A DNA stretch of 60,708 bases from Actinomycetota bacterium (GCA_005885405.1 VAYN01000013.1:181594-242301), one strand, 5' to 3'. Counted from the first letter of the stretch, positions 1 through 8,328 are shown. Program-made: numbers and translations. Notes: generated by a model not told the origin, from the letters alone.

Positions 1-290
1 TCGGCACCGGCCTTGGCGAAGTCGGCGATCTGGCGCTCCGGCGCCTCGATCATCAGGTGGACGTCGACGACGCCGCCGGCGTCATGGACCTGGTCGGCGA
101 TCCCGCTCAAGACCAGCGGCCCGATCGTGATTGGGGGGACGAAGTGCCCGTCCATGACGTCGAAGTGGATCACCCGGGCGCCGGCGTCCATCACCTCTGC
201 GACCTGGACCCCGAGTCGCCCCATGTCGGCGGAGAGGATCGACGGCGCCACTCGCCGCTCCGACAAAAGCTCACGCATCTGGTCGCTCAT
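1..290 (-). CDS. rpe: ribulose-phosphate 3-epimerase (3' part outside window)
   Basis: Interconverts ribulose-5-phosphate and xylulose-5-phosphate in the pentose phosphate pathway; cytosolic. Only the first ~96 residues are present because the gene runs off the left edge. Visible are [13 protein letters not shown], the metal/active-site stretch [16 protein letters not shown] and VDVHLMIE, which match the first strands of the Rpe TIM barrel, including the metal-binding His and the catalytic Asp. The ATG at 288-290 begins [13 protein letters not shown]; no strong Shine-Dalgarno is seen. It is the last gene of a def-fmt-rsmB-zinc ribbon-rpe run on the minus strand, an order common in actinobacteria. 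Identification is secure even from the fragment. Confidence 0.93.
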   Translation of the reverse strand, partial: MSDQMRELLSERRVAPSILSADMGRLGVQVAEVMDAGARVIHFDVMDGHFVPPITIGPLVLSGIADQVHDAGGVVDVHLMIEAPERQIADFAKAGA

Positions 291-323
291 TGGCGGGAGC
301 CTACCCAGGCGCTGCGGACGGGG

Positions 324-587
324 CTACGCCTCTTTGAGCATGGACGAGCCGCACGACTGGCATTCCATGTCGGCGGTGTGGCTCATCCGGGCGATCGTCT
401 GGTGCTCGCCGCAGTTGGGGCACTGGGAGACGAGTTCGAAGCGACTGAGGCAGTTGACGCAGCGCAGGCGGCCCGGCAGCTGGGTCGGGCGCAGCCAAGG
501 CTCCCCGCACTTGGGGCAGGTGGCGCGGTTCAGCGGATTGGAGTCCGCCGGAGTTGACTGGTCGGCTTCACTCATCGGGCTAATCAT
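324..587 (-). CDS. small double zinc-ribbon protein
   Basis: An 87-residue protein of unknown function with four CxxC pairs: CPKC and CVNC form one ribbon, CPNC and CQSC a second. It is therefore probably a zinc-binding adaptor or nucleic-acid/protein-binding ribbon. The first 20 residues (MISPMSEADQ...) are low complexity. An internal ATG at 575 (MSEADQ) is an equally good start, and neither has a clear ribosome site. It lies between rsmB (50 bp upstream) and rpe (33 bp downstream) on the same strand, so it may belong to a translation/RNA-modification operon. The cysteine spacing makes it a real gene; no function is claimed. Confidence 0.75.
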   Translation of the reverse strand: MISPMSEADQSTPADSNPLNRATCPKCGEPWLRPTQLPGRLRCVNCLSRFELVSQCPNCGEHQTIARMSHTADMECQSCGSSMLKEA

Positions 588-624
588 GCCTGGTCGTGCA
601 GGCGTATCGAAAACCAGCGCTAGG

Positions 625-639
625 AGCGAAAGTTTCGCT
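625..639. repeat. 15-bp perfect palindrome at the rsmB 3' end
   Basis: AGCGAAA-G-TTTCGCT is a perfect 7+1+7 palindrome overlapping the rsmB stop codon (638-640). The one-base spacer makes it look more like a protein-binding site than an RNA hairpin. No T-run follows on either strand, so an intrinsic terminator is unlikely. Significance unknown. Confidence 0.35.
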
Positions 640-2041
640 ACGTCGTTCTGGTCAGCCGGGCGATGAAGAAGCCGGTAGTGCGGTCGCGGTCGGGCCGTAG
701 CTGCAGACAGCGGCGCTCGGCCGGCGCGGCGAGCTCGGGCGCGCGGGCGCCGAGGTCCTCGAGCTGCAGCGGCGGCGCCTCGCCGGCCTGGGAAGCGCGG
801 AGGAGGGCCGCGACCCGATCCTCGTTCTCGCGGCGGGAGATCGTGCAGGTCGAGTAGACGAGGGTGCCGCCCGCTCGCAGCGCTTTGGCCGCCGCCAGCA
901 GCAGCCCGTCCTGGATCTCGGTCAGCCGCCCGATCGTCTTCGGCGACTTGCGCCAGCGCGCGTCCGGCCGCGAGGCGAGGGCGCCGAGGTCTGAGCAGGG
1001 GGCGTCAAGGAGAACGCGGTCGAACCCTTCGGCCGGCCCCGCTTTGCGCGCGTCCTCCTCGAGCACGGTGATGCTGCGGAGGCCGAGGCGGGTCGCCTGG
1101 GCGGCGACTTCTCCGGCCCGGGCCTGGTCGAGCTCGACCGAGATGACGACGCCGCGGTCGCCCATCCGCTCGGCGATCTGGCCGGTCTTGATCCCGGGGC
1201 CGGCGCAGAGGTCGAGGACGTGCTCGTCTGCCTGCGGGTCGAGCACCTCGACCGCCGCCGCCGAACCTCGGCTCTGCGGGGTCAGCTCGCCGGCGACGAC
1301 CGCCGCAGGGATCGCCTCGCCGGTGCGTCCCGCGATCACGATCGACTCCGGCGCGGCGAGCGGCCAGGGGGACTCGGGAGCGCGCGCCTCCACCCCGGCC
1401 TCGCGCAGCCGCGCCAGCACCGCGTCGCGGTCACTGCGCAGGAGGTTGACCCGCATCGCGACCTCGGCCCGCTGGTTGCAGGCGGCGAGCGCCGTGCGCG
1501 CCTCCTCGGCGCCCAGCTCCTTCCACCACATCTCGGCCAGCCACTTCGGGACGGAGTCGGCGACCGCGGCGGCGGCCGGGTCGACATCGTTCTCCAGTAG
1601 CTGCGCGACGAGCTGCGCGCGCTCGCGGATCGCCCGGCGCAGGACGGCGTTGACGAAGCCCGAGGCGTGGGCAGCGCCGCCGCCCTTGGTCAGCTCGACC
1701 GCCTGGTCGACGGCGGCGTGGTCTGGGGTGGCGTCGGCGAAGAGGAGCTCGTAGAGGCCGAGCCGCAGCGCCGCCAGCACCGGCGGGTCGAGCAGGCGGA
1801 TCGAGCGCCTGGCCAAGCGTTCGATCGCTACGTCGCTGGTGCCGCGGCGCTGGACGGCGCCGTAGGCGAGGCGCTGCGCCTGGGCGCGGTCTCGGCCGCC
1901 GAGCCCGAGCCGGTCAGCCTCGGCGCGGAAGACGCGCTCGGTGAAGGCGTCGTCCTCGAAGGTGGCGCGGATCGTCGCGAAGGCGAGGGCGCGCGCTGGG
2001 GAGACGCGGCCGGGGGCGGCGGCTGCCTCGGCGGCGCTCAC
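638..2041 (-). CDS. rsmB: 16S rRNA (cytosine-C5)-methyltransferase RsmB
   Basis: SAM-dependent enzyme that makes m5C967 (E. coli numbering) in 16S rRNA. The 467 residues comprise an N-terminal NusB-like RNA-binding domain (about 1-150) and a Rossmann methyltransferase domain. SAM motif I is VLDLCAGPGIKTG (275-287). Motif IV is DAPCS with Cys349, and motif VI is STCT with Cys399; these are the two cysteines of the m5C RNA methyltransferase family. The start is a GTG whose TGA-overlapping context (GTGA) couples it to the fmt stop, as elsewhere in this operon. Length is slightly above the usual ~430-450. No irregularities seen. Confidence 0.95.
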   Translation of the reverse strand: MSAAEAAAAPGRVSPARALAFATIRATFEDDAFTERVFRAEADRLGLGGRDRAQAQRLAYGAVQRRGTSDVAIERLARRSIRLLDPPVLAALRLGLYELLFADATPDHAAVDQAVELTKGGGAAHASGFVNAVLRRAIRERAQLVAQLLENDVDPAAAAVADSVPKWLAEMWWKELGAEEARTALAACNQRAEVAMRVNLLRSDRDAVLARLREAGVEARAPESPWPLAAPESIVIAGRTGEAIPAAVVAGELTPQSRGSAAAVEVLDPQADEHVLDLCAGPGIKTGQIAERMGDRGVVISVELDQARAGEVAAQATRLGLRSITVLEEDARKAGPAEGFDRVLLDAPCSDLGALASRPDARWRKSPKTIGRLTEIQDGLLLAAAKALRAGGTLVYSTCTISRRENEDRVAALLRASQAGEAPPLQLEDLGARAPELAAPAERRCLQLRPDRDRTTGFFIARLTRTT

Positions 2042-2943
2042 GAGCCCGGCAGCGGGTGGCCGCGCAGGTAGGCGTCGGCGGCCATCGCCTTGCCGCCGGG
2101 CGGCTGGACCAGCTCCAGTCGCAGCGCGCCGTCGCCCGTGCCGAGCAGGAGCGCGCCCTCGCGCTCGGCCAGCTCGCCCGCCGGGATCTTCGCCTCAACC
2201 GCGGTGGCGCGCTTGACGCCGAGGCGCTCGCCGTCGGGCAGCTCGAGGTAGGTGCCGACGTGCGGGTTGAGAGCGCGAACCTTGGTCGCCAGCTCGGCGG
2301 CTGGCCGCTCGGGGTCGAGGCGGCGCTCCCCCGACTCGATCTTCTCCGCGTAGGTGACGCCGGCCTCGTCCTGCTCGGCGAACTCGAGCTGGCCTTCGGC
2401 CTGGAGGTTGAGGGCGCGGACGAGGAGCTCGCCGCTGAGATCGGCGAGGCGCGCCGAGAGCGCCTCGAAGTCCTCAACGGGGGCGATCGCCACCTCCTCA
2501 CGGAGGGCTACGGGGCCGGAGTCGAGCCCCTCAGTGAGGCGCATGATGCAGACGCCGGTCCGCTCATCCCCGGCCATGATCGCCCGCTCGATCGGGGCGG
2601 CGCCGCGCCAGCGCGGCAGCAGCGACGGGTGCACGTTGAGGATCGGGAACTCGGAGAGCAACGGCTCGCGGATCAGCTGCCCGAAGGCGCAGACGACGAC
2701 CGCCTCGGGCTTCGCGGCCCGAATCCGCTCCAGCGACGCCTCCTCGTTGACGTTCGCGGCCTGCGCCAGCTCCAGCCCCAGCTCTTGCGCAGCGCGCGCG
2801 GTGGGTGGCGGCTTCACCTTGCGGCCGCGACCCTGGCGGCGGTCCGGCGGCGTCACCACCAGCGCCGGGCGGTGGGGCGAGTCGGCCAGGCGCCGCAGGA
2901 CAGTTGCGGCGAAGTCGGAGGTCCCGAGGTAGGCGGTCCTCAC
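2038..2943 (-). CDS. fmt: methionyl-tRNA formyltransferase
   Basis: Formylates initiator Met-tRNA using 10-formyl-THF. The 301 residues are normal for the family. The hallmark SLLPRWRGAAPI is at 107-118; Asn103, His105 and Asp141 correspond to the catalytic triad (E. coli Asn106, His108, Asp144). The C-terminal OB-like domain carries the LNPHVGTYLEL stretch. The GTG start overlaps the def TGA by 4 bp, and the stop overlaps the rsmB GTG, so def-fmt-rsmB are translationally coupled. This fits the formylation/deformylation cycle. Confidence 0.96.
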   Translation of the reverse strand: MRTAYLGTSDFAATVLRRLADSPHRPALVVTPPDRRQGRGRKVKPPPTARAAQELGLELAQAANVNEEASLERIRAAKPEAVVVCAFGQLIREPLLSEFPILNVHPSLLPRWRGAAPIERAIMAGDERTGVCIMRLTEGLDSGPVALREEVAIAPVEDFEALSARLADLSGELLVRALNLQAEGQLEFAEQDEAGVTYAEKIESGERRLDPERPAAELATKVRALNPHVGTYLELPDGERLGVKRATAVEAKIPAGELAEREGALLLGTGDGALRLELVQPPGGKAMAADAYLRGHPLPGS

Positions 2944-3578
2944 GCGTCGGTGCGAGGCTCGCGCAGCTCGCCCTCTTCGTCGATCTCTTCCTCGGAAGAG
3001 GGGCTGTAGCTGCCGCCCTCGCGCAGGGCCCGCAGCGCCGCCTTGCGCTGCTCGCGGGGGGTGCGGTCGAGGATCAGGACGCCGTCGAGGTGGTCGATCT
3101 CGTGCTGCAGCACCCGCGCCTCGAGCCCGGCGGCCTCGAGCACGATTGGCGCTCCCTCGACGTCGCGGCCGCTGAAGCGCGCGTAGAGCGGGCGCTCGAC
3201 GTCCATCGTCACCCGCGGCAAGCTGAGGCAGCCCTCCTCGGCGACGGCGAGCTCATCGGAGAGGTACTCGACCTCGGGGTTGATTAGCGCGGTCGGCTCG
3301 CTCTCAGGGCCCGCTTGGAAGACCAGCAGCCGCCGCAGGGCGCCGAGCTGGGTCGCCGCGAGCCCGATCCCGAGACCGTCCCGCATGATCGCGAACATTC
3401 GCTCGACCTCGGAGCGGAGCTCCGGCCCGAAGCTGGTGACCGGCGAGGCCTTGCTCTTGAGGACCGGGTCGCCGAACTGGACGACGTGGGCGAGCGCCGC
3501 TTCCCGGCGCTCCAGCATCTCGACTTCGAGCCGGCGCTCCTCGGCCTCGCGCTCCTCCATCTTCACCTCGTCGCTCAT
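2940..3578 (-). CDS. def: peptide deformylase with charged N-terminal extension
   Basis: Removes the N-formyl group from nascent proteins; a metallohydrolase. All three motifs are present: GIGLAATQ (70-77), EEGCLSL (114-120, metal ligand Cys117) and QHEIDH (158-163, ligands His159 and His163, catalytic Glu160). At 212 residues it is longer than the usual ~165-185 because of a ~30-residue charged, probably helical N-terminus (EEREAEERRLEVEMLERRE) and an acidic C-tail. First gene of the minus-strand run. A -10-like TAGACT (3588-3593) lies 9 nt before the ATG, suggesting a very short or absent 5' leader. Confidence 0.95.
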   Translation of the reverse strand: MSDEVKMEEREAEERRLEVEMLERREAALAHVVQFGDPVLKSKASPVTSFGPELRSEVERMFAIMRDGLGIGLAATQLGALRRLLVFQAGPESEPTALINPEVEYLSDELAVAEEGCLSLPRVTMDVERPLYARFSGRDVEGAPIVLEAAGLEARVLQHEIDHLDGVLILDRTPREQRKAALRALREGGSYSPSSEEEIDEEGELREPRTDA

Positions 3579-3622
3579 CCGGGCCTGAGTCTAAATATCG
3601 CCACCGTTCTGATACTTCCTGC

Positions 3623-4525
3623 GTGATGAGGAAGAGCCGACCGCGGATCGCAATCGCCACCTGCGTCGGGTACGAGGACCTGAAGGCCGATGACCGCCTG
3701 CTCCGTGAGGCGCTGGCGGCGCGCGGCGCCGAGGCCCGGTCAGTGGTTTGGGACGAGGAGGGGACGAGCTGGGAGGACACCGACCTCTGTCTGGTGCGTT
3801 CGACCTGGGACTACCACGAGGAGCACGAGCAGTTCCTCGCCTGGACGCGAGAGGTCGAGACGGCGGCGGCGCTTCATAACCCGGCCGACCTGATCGCCTG
3901 GAACAGCGAGAAGACCTACCTACGGGAGCTGGCCGAGGCGGGTGTATCGACGGTTTCGACCGTGTGGGTCGAGCGGGGGTCAGCAGGAGACATCGAGAAG
4001 ATCCTTGGTCGCGAGGGCTGGGACGAGGTGGTGGTCAAGCCGGTCGTCGACCTCGGCGCTAAGAACCTTCAGCGGGCGCGGGCGGGAGACGGGAGCGCCC
4101 AGGAAGCACTTGCAACGGTCCTGGCCCGGCACGACGCGATCGTCCAGCCCTTCCTCCCCTCGCTGGAAGAGCAAGGCGAGATCTCCCTGATCTATATCGA
4201 CGGGGCCTTCAGTCACGCCGTGCGTAAGCGCCCGGCTGAGGGTGACTTCCGCGTCCAGGGCATCTGGGGCGGCACCGTCGAGCCGGCCGAGGCAGAAGCC
4301 GAGCAGGTCGAGGTGGCTCAAGCGGCGCTCGCGTTCCTCGACACTCCGCCCCTCTACGCGCGCGTGGACCTAGTCGAGGACCTCGACGGCAGTCCGGCCC
4401 TGATCGAGCTGGAGCTGATCGAGCCGAACCTCTACCTCGCCACCCATCCACCGGCTGCCGGAGCGCTGGCCGCGGCCGCCCTACTGCGGGTCGATGTCGA
4501 CGCCGATCGCGACGTCCTTCAGTGA
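3623..4525 (+). CDS. ATP-grasp family ligase
   Basis: A 300-residue ATP-grasp protein of the RimK/glutathione-synthetase-like type. Visible are an N-terminal Rossmann-like half with LCLVRSTWDYHEEHEQFLAW (about 56-75), the nucleotide-binding strands VVVKPVVDLGAKN (about 136-148), a 'QPFL' hinge segment, and a metal-binding segment ending ELELIEPNLYL. Proteins with the STWDY segment include ligases acting on amino acids or peptides; the substrate here cannot be told. Start is GTG 3623 or ATG 3626, with a possible -10 GATACT six nt upstream. Its 3' end overlaps the 3' end of priA by 45 bp on the opposite strand. Confidence 0.8.
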   Translation: MMRKSRPRIAIATCVGYEDLKADDRLLREALAARGAEARSVVWDEEGTSWEDTDLCLVRSTWDYHEEHEQFLAWTREVETAAALHNPADLIAWNSEKTYLRELAEAGVSTVSTVWVERGSAGDIEKILGREGWDEVVVKPVVDLGAKNLQRARAGDGSAQEALATVLARHDAIVQPFLPSLEEQGEISLIYIDGAFSHAVRKRPAEGDFRVQGIWGGTVEPAEAEAEQVEVAQAALAFLDTPPLYARVDLVEDLDGSPALIELELIEPNLYLATHPPAAGALAAAALLRVDVDADRDVLQ

Positions 4526-6676
4526 GCGGTCGGCCGCCCGACCCTCCACTACCTCCCGCATCGCCACGATCATCCCGGCCCGGTCCTCGGCCTTGATCAG
4601 GATCCGCCGCCGATGCCGGTTGCGCACCCGGAACATCGGCGCCGGCCCCAGCAGCTCGGAACCCTTCGGCAGGCCCAGCCGCAGCTCCCGCGCAACAGTC
4701 CTGGCCGCCTCGTCGACCTTTTCCTCGTCTTCAGAGGCGAAGTTGACCCGCGAGAGGTGCGAAAAAGGCGGGTAGCGCAGGACCTCGCGCCGCTCCAGCT
4801 CCAGCTCGAGGAAGCCGGCGGAGTCGTGGCGCGCCGCGTGCTCGATGCTGGCGGCGTTGGGGGCCAGCGTCTGCACGATCACCTCTCCCCCGGCCTCGCC
4901 GCGACCGGAGCGGCCGGCGAGCTGGGCGACCATCGCGAAGGTGCGCTCCTCGGCGCGGAAGTCGGGGAAGCGCAGGGTCGCGTCCGCGTCGAGGATCGCG
5001 CTGAGGGTGACCTCGGGAAAGTCGTGGCCCTTGGCGACCATCTGGGTGCCGACGAGGACGGCGCTCGGCAAAGCGTCGAAGCGGGCGAGGATGCGGGCGT
5101 GGGCGCCGCGTTCGGAGGCGGTGTCGGAGTCGAGGCGCAGCACCGGCATCGGCGCCAGCCGCTCGCGCAGCAGCTTCTCGATCCGCTCGGTCCCGGCGCC
5201 CGCCTGCGAGAGCGTCGTCGAGCCGCACTCGGGGCAGGCACGCGGCTGCGGCTCGGAATGGGCGCAGTGGTGGCAGACGAGGCGGCCGCTGTGGCGGTGG
5301 ACGATCAGGGAGACGTCGCAGTTGGGGCAGCCCCAGTGGTGGCCACAGGAGCGGCAGGTCAGCCAGGGGGCGAAGCCGCGGCGGTTGATCATCACGATCG
5401 CCTTGGCGCCGGCGGTGCGCACCCCCTCCAGGGCCTCCCAGGTCTCGGCGTGGACCGGGCCCGAGCGCGGGTCGGCCTCGCGCATGTCGACGAGGTGGAC
5501 CGGCGGCATCCGGCGCCCGTCGACGCGGTTGGGCAGCTCCAGCCGCGGCAGCTCCAGCCAGCTCTCCGGCCGCGGCGTTGCGGTCCCGGCGACAAGCACC
5601 GCGCCGGTGTCGGTGGCGCGTTTGCGGGCGACGGCGCGGGCGTCGTAGGTGGGGTCGCCCTCCTGCTTGTAGGAGGCGTCGTGCTCCTCGTCGATGACGA
5701 TCAGGCCGAGGTCGCGGACGGGGGCGAAGACGGCGGAGCGGGGGCCGACGCAGACGCTCGCCTCGCCGCTGCGCAGGCGGCGCCACTCGTCGTAGCGCTC
5801 CCCCGCCGAGAGGGCGGAGTGCAGCACCGCGAAGCGGTCGCCGAGGCGGGCGCGGAAGCGGGCGACGGCCTGCGGCGCCAGCCCGATCTCGGGGACGAGG
5901 ACGATCGCGCCCTTGCCGCGCTCGAGCGCCGCCTCGACCGCGGCCAGGTAGACCTCGGTCTTGCCCGAGCCGGTGACGCCGTGGAGGAGCATCTTGCGAT
6001 CGGAGCCGGCCTCGCCGTCGAGGGCGGCGACGATCGCCGCGACCGCCTCGGTCTGCTCGGGCAGCAGCTCGGGACGGGCGGCTGCGGCCGCCAATCCGGG
6101 CTCGCCCGGGATCCGGCGCATGGCGGCGCTGTGGGTGGAGACAAGGCCGCGCCCCTCGAGCCGTCGCAGGGTCGCGCGGTCGGAGCCGACCGCCGTCGCC
6201 AGCTCACCGGAGGACATCTCGCCCGCCCGCAGCGCCTCCAGCACCGCCCGCTGCTTGGAGCCGAGGCGCTCGCCGTCCTCGAGCGCCGCCTCGCCCGCCG
6301 GCAGGATCGCCGCCCGCAGCTCGGTCTTGGTCCGGACGGTTCGCCCGGCGCTTCCCGTCCCGGTCCCCGGCGGCAGCACCAGCTGCAGCCCGCGCGAGGG
6401 CGTCGAGCAGTACTCGCGGGCGACCCAGAGGCCGAGGCGGACCAGCTCCGGCGTCGCTCCCGCCTCCAGCGCCTCGATCGGCTCGGCGAGGCGCTCGGGC
6501 GGCAGCTCGGAGGCCTCGGCGACCTCAACCACGACGCCGAGCAGCCGCCGCGGCCCGAACGGCACCCGGACGACGCTGCCGACGCCGAGGTCTGCCATCG
6601 CCTCGGGGCGGCGGTAATCGAAGGGACCGCGCAGGGCGCGGGCGGTGGTCAGCGGCTCGACCCGCAAAATCGCCAT
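4481..6676 (-). CDS. priA: primosomal protein N' (replication restart helicase PriA)
   Basis: Superfamily 2 helicase that reloads the replisome at stalled forks. The 731 residues include an N-terminal 3' DNA-binding domain (1-105), Walker A GVTGSGKT (233-240), the DEEH box (329-332), a two-zinc cysteine cluster (CRSC, CPNC, CHHC, CPEC; 441-484) and a TQMVAKGHDFP-type motif. The helicase motifs are intact, unlike the PriA-like proteins of mycobacteria, which lack detectable helicase domains. The ATG lies 6 nt after a -10-like TAACCT (6683-6688), so the mRNA is probably leaderless. The last 45 bp overlap the ATP-grasp gene tail to tail; the C-terminal DIDPQ is typical of the family, so the end is right. 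Confidence 0.95.
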   Translation of the reverse strand: MAILRVEPLTTARALRGPFDYRRPEAMADLGVGSVVRVPFGPRRLLGVVVEVAEASELPPERLAEPIEALEAGATPELVRLGLWVAREYCSTPSRGLQLVLPPGTGTGSAGRTVRTKTELRAAILPAGEAALEDGERLGSKQRAVLEALRAGEMSSGELATAVGSDRATLRRLEGRGLVSTHSAAMRRIPGEPGLAAAAARPELLPEQTEAVAAIVAALDGEAGSDRKMLLHGVTGSGKTEVYLAAVEAALERGKGAIVLVPEIGLAPQAVARFRARLGDRFAVLHSALSAGERYDEWRRLRSGEASVCVGPRSAVFAPVRDLGLIVIDEEHDASYKQEGDPTYDARAVARKRATDTGAVLVAGTATPRPESWLELPRLELPNRVDGRRMPPVHLVDMREADPRSGPVHAETWEALEGVRTAGAKAIVMINRRGFAPWLTCRSCGHHWGCPNCDVSLIVHRHSGRLVCHHCAHSEPQPRACPECGSTTLSQAGAGTERIEKLLRERLAPMPVLRLDSDTASERGAHARILARFDALPSAVLVGTQMVAKGHDFPEVTLSAILDADATLRFPDFRAEERTFAMVAQLAGRSGRGEAGGEVIVQTLAPNAASIEHAARHDSAGFLELELERREVLRYPPFSHLSRVNFASEDEEKVDEAARTVARELRLGLPKGSELLGPAPMFRVRNRHRRRILIKAEDRAGMIVAMREVVEGRAADRSLKDVAIGVDIDPQ

Positions 6677-6741
6677 CGTCCGAGGTTATGGGCGGGGGAC
6701 GATGGTCCGGCGCGGAGTTCCCGCTCTCTCGGTCGCTTCCG

Positions 6742-6771
6742 TTGCGCGGCCGCCGTCTGAGGCCATATCCT
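6742..6771 (+). promoter_or_regulatory. sigma70-type promoter for the bPH2 gene (leaderless)
   Basis: -35 TTGCGC (6742-6747), 18-bp spacer, -10 TATCCT (6766-6771). The -10 ends 7 nt before the GTG start at 6779, so transcription should begin at or next to the start codon. The divergent priA has TAACCT 6 nt before its ATG. Confidence 0.6.
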
Positions 6772-6778
6772 GGCCCGC

Positions 6779-7285
6779 GTGACCCTCAATCTCCATCCGG
6801 GCGAGCGCGTCCTCTTTGAGGGACACCCCTCCTGGCGGGCGATCCTCGGCTTCTACCTCAAAGGCGTCCTCGTCGCCATCGTCCTGGGGTTCATCGCCAA
6901 CCTCATCGACGGCGGGGCCTCGGCCTTCATTGTCATCCTCGTCGTCCTCGCCCTGACCCTGGTGATCGGCTTTGTCAAAAGGGTGGCGACGACGTACACG
7001 ATCACCGACCGCCGCCTCAACATCAAGCGCGGGATCGTCTCCAAAGAGGTCCAAGAGACGCGCCTGGAGCGGGTCCAGAACGTCAACTACCGCCAGAGCG
7101 TCTATCAGCGCCTAATGCAGATCGGCGACGTCGACTTCGACACCGCGGCAAGCGACGACTACAACTTCGTCTTCAACGGAGTCGCGAACCCCGGCGAGGT
7201 CGTGGAAGCGGTCGACAAAGCGACCGGCGTCACCTCAGCCGGCACGCACGGGCTCGGCGAGGCGCAATCCCCGGGACCGCGGTAG
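6779..7285 (+). CDS. bacterial PH (bPH2) domain membrane protein
   Basis: A 168-residue protein: a short N-terminus (LHPGERVLFEGHPSW), two adjacent membrane helices (about 22-66), then a PH-like domain with the family signature TTYTITDRRLNIKRGIVSKE, VQNVNYRQSVYQRLMQIGDVDF and a terminal V-E-A-V-D segment. This is the YdbS/YdbT-like layout (PF03703); such proteins are membrane-associated and mostly uncharacterised. The GTG start sits 7 nt after a good -10, so a leaderless mRNA is likely. Convergent with the AbiEi/DUF559 gene; the 104-bp gap holds three hairpins. Confidence 0.85.
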   Translation: MTLNLHPGERVLFEGHPSWRAILGFYLKGVLVAIVLGFIANLIDGGASAFIVILVVLALTLVIGFVKRVATTYTITDRRLNIKRGIVSKEVQETRLERVQNVNYRQSVYQRLMQIGDVDFDTAASDDYNFVFNGVANPGEVVEAVDKATGVTSAGTHGLGEAQSPGPR

Positions 7286-7289
7286 CCGT

Positions 7290-7330
7290 TCCGAGGTTCG
7301 GGGGGTTATAGCCCCCACAAGTTCGGAGAG
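7290..7330. repeat. short palindromic repeat, copy A
   Basis: Imperfect palindrome: outer arms TCCGA/TCGGA, inner arms GGGGG/CCCCC around a ~6-nt loop. Read on the minus strand it closely matches the element at 25123-25164 (CTCCGAACTT, then GGGGG, a short loop, CCCCC, AAC-N-TCGGA). Two independent copies, one inside a coding sequence, argue for a dispersed REP-like family. It sits directly after the bPH2 stop codon and could also act as a transcription stop. Confidence 0.6.
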
Positions 7331-7361
7331 GCTTACTGCCGGCCCGCATTTCCCTACTTGA

Positions 7362-7375
7362 CGCGCTTCGGCGCG
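7362..7375. terminator. UUCG-tetraloop hairpin between convergent genes
   Basis: CGCGC-TTCG-GCGCG, a 5-bp stem capped by a TTCG tetraloop, between the convergent bPH2 and AbiEi/DUF559 genes. It abuts the larger hairpin at 7372-7422. No T-run follows, so any terminator role is uncertain. Confidence 0.35.
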
Positions 7376-7422
7376 GCCACCCTGCACCCTTACTTGCTTG
7401 GTGAGGGTGCAGGGTGGCCGCG
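7372..7422. repeat. 19-bp perfect hairpin at the 3' end of AbiEi/DUF559 gene 1
   Basis: Arms 7372-7390 and 7404-7422 are perfectly complementary; the loop on the gene's sense strand is CACCAAGCAAGTA. The gene's TAA stop (7390-7392) lies at the loop/stem junction, so the final codons are part of the structure. The loop is almost identical to that of the hairpin after the second such gene (18029-18082), while the stem sequences differ but remain fully paired. It probably ends transcription between convergent genes and may be part of a repeated unit. Confidence 0.75.
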
Positions 7423-8328
7423 TAAGTTCGAGAGGGTCTTTCTGAGGATGTCTTCTACGTGCCGCGGTTGGTACTTGACCTGGTAGTGGGAGAAACGAAG
7501 CGGAGTGAGGCCGGACGCGACATGGCGCTGGAACCGCAATGCGTCGCGCGTTTGGGCTGACGGCGTGCGGTGATAGCGCCACCCATCCGTCTCAACGACG
7601 AGTCCTAGCTCGGGCCAAAAGAAGTCGACCTCGAACTTGTCGACGATGACTTTGGTGAGCGGGACCGGCAGGCCGGCCGCTGCGGCGAGCGGGCGGAAGA
7701 GTCGTTCGAGCTCGTCGTCGGAGAGGCGGAAGGTGTGCTCGTCGAGGATTTCGCGCAGCGGACGGACGCCCGGCTCGCCCGAGCGGTCGTCGAGGGCGCG
7801 GCGCAGTGAGTCCGCATCGATCACGTCGAGCTTGTCCGCCTCGTTGATCGCCCGCTCGACCGTCTTGGGGCCTGCGACGTTGGTGAGGTCGAGGAAGGTC
7901 TTGACTGGGCTGGTGAGCGGAATACCAAGGCGGGTCGCGAAGTCTCGATTCCAGAGCCCAGCTCGATCGTGGAAGCGGATCCCCGGGCGCCGCAGAGACG
8001 AGTGTCGGGCGATGCTGATGTCGATGACGCCAGGAGTCTCCTCACCGAATCCCCAGAGGGCCGCAGCGCTGCGATGACTCAGCATCGCCTGCTCCCCGCA
8101 AGCAAGCACAGCTGCCATCCATCGACGCTCGTTCGTAAGACGGGGCCAGCCCACCAGATAGACACCGCTCATCGATGACCGGTGGAGCCTCCCACGCCTT
8201 AACCGATGTTCGATCGCGGCCTTGCTGAACCCAAGCCCAAGTAGTTGAGCACGCGTCACCACGCCGTGCTGCCGACGCGCCAAGTCCCAAGCCCGCCGGC
8301 TCGTCGTTTCCACATTCCTCCTCGCCAT
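7390..8328 (-). CDS. AbiEi-like winged-helix / DUF559 nuclease-fold protein 1
   Basis: A 312-residue two-part protein. Residues 1-100 resemble the AbiEi antitoxin N-terminus (HGVVTRAQLLGLGFSKAAIEHR, then GVYLVG and LSHRSAAALWG). Residues 200-295 are a DUF559/Vsr-like PD-(D/E)xK fold with Glu206/Glu208, VDFFWPELGLVVETDGWRYH (Asp235, Glu247, Asp249) and a following RDALRFQRHVASGL helix. Such stand-alone proteins have no established activity; DNA binding plus nucleic-acid cleavage is inference. A paralogue is at 17069-18019. The start codon is at the centre of a perfect inverted repeat (8303-8352), and an AGGAGG lies inside the first codons, too close to a downstream GTG to be decisive. It interrupts the usual neighbourhood of metK. 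Confidence 0.82.
   Translation of the reverse strand: MARRNVETTSRRAWDLARRQHGVVTRAQLLGLGFSKAAIEHRLRRGRLHRSSMSGVYLVGWPRLTNERRWMAAVLACGEQAMLSHRSAAALWGFGEETPGVIDISIARHSSLRRPGIRFHDRAGLWNRDFATRLGIPLTSPVKTFLDLTNVAGPKTVERAINEADKLDVIDADSLRRALDDRSGEPGVRPLREILDEHTFRLSDDELERLFRPLAAAAGLPVPLTKVIVDKFEVDFFWPELGLVVETDGWRYHRTPSAQTRDALRFQRHVASGLTPLRFSHYQVKYQPRHVEDILRKTLSNLRGHPAPSPSK

Noticed and set aside
4613-6760. 715-codon open frame on the plus strand opposite priA
   Set aside because: It is antisense to a clear PriA with all motifs; its translation is low-complexity Arg/Gly/Ala/Leu. High G+C creates such frames.
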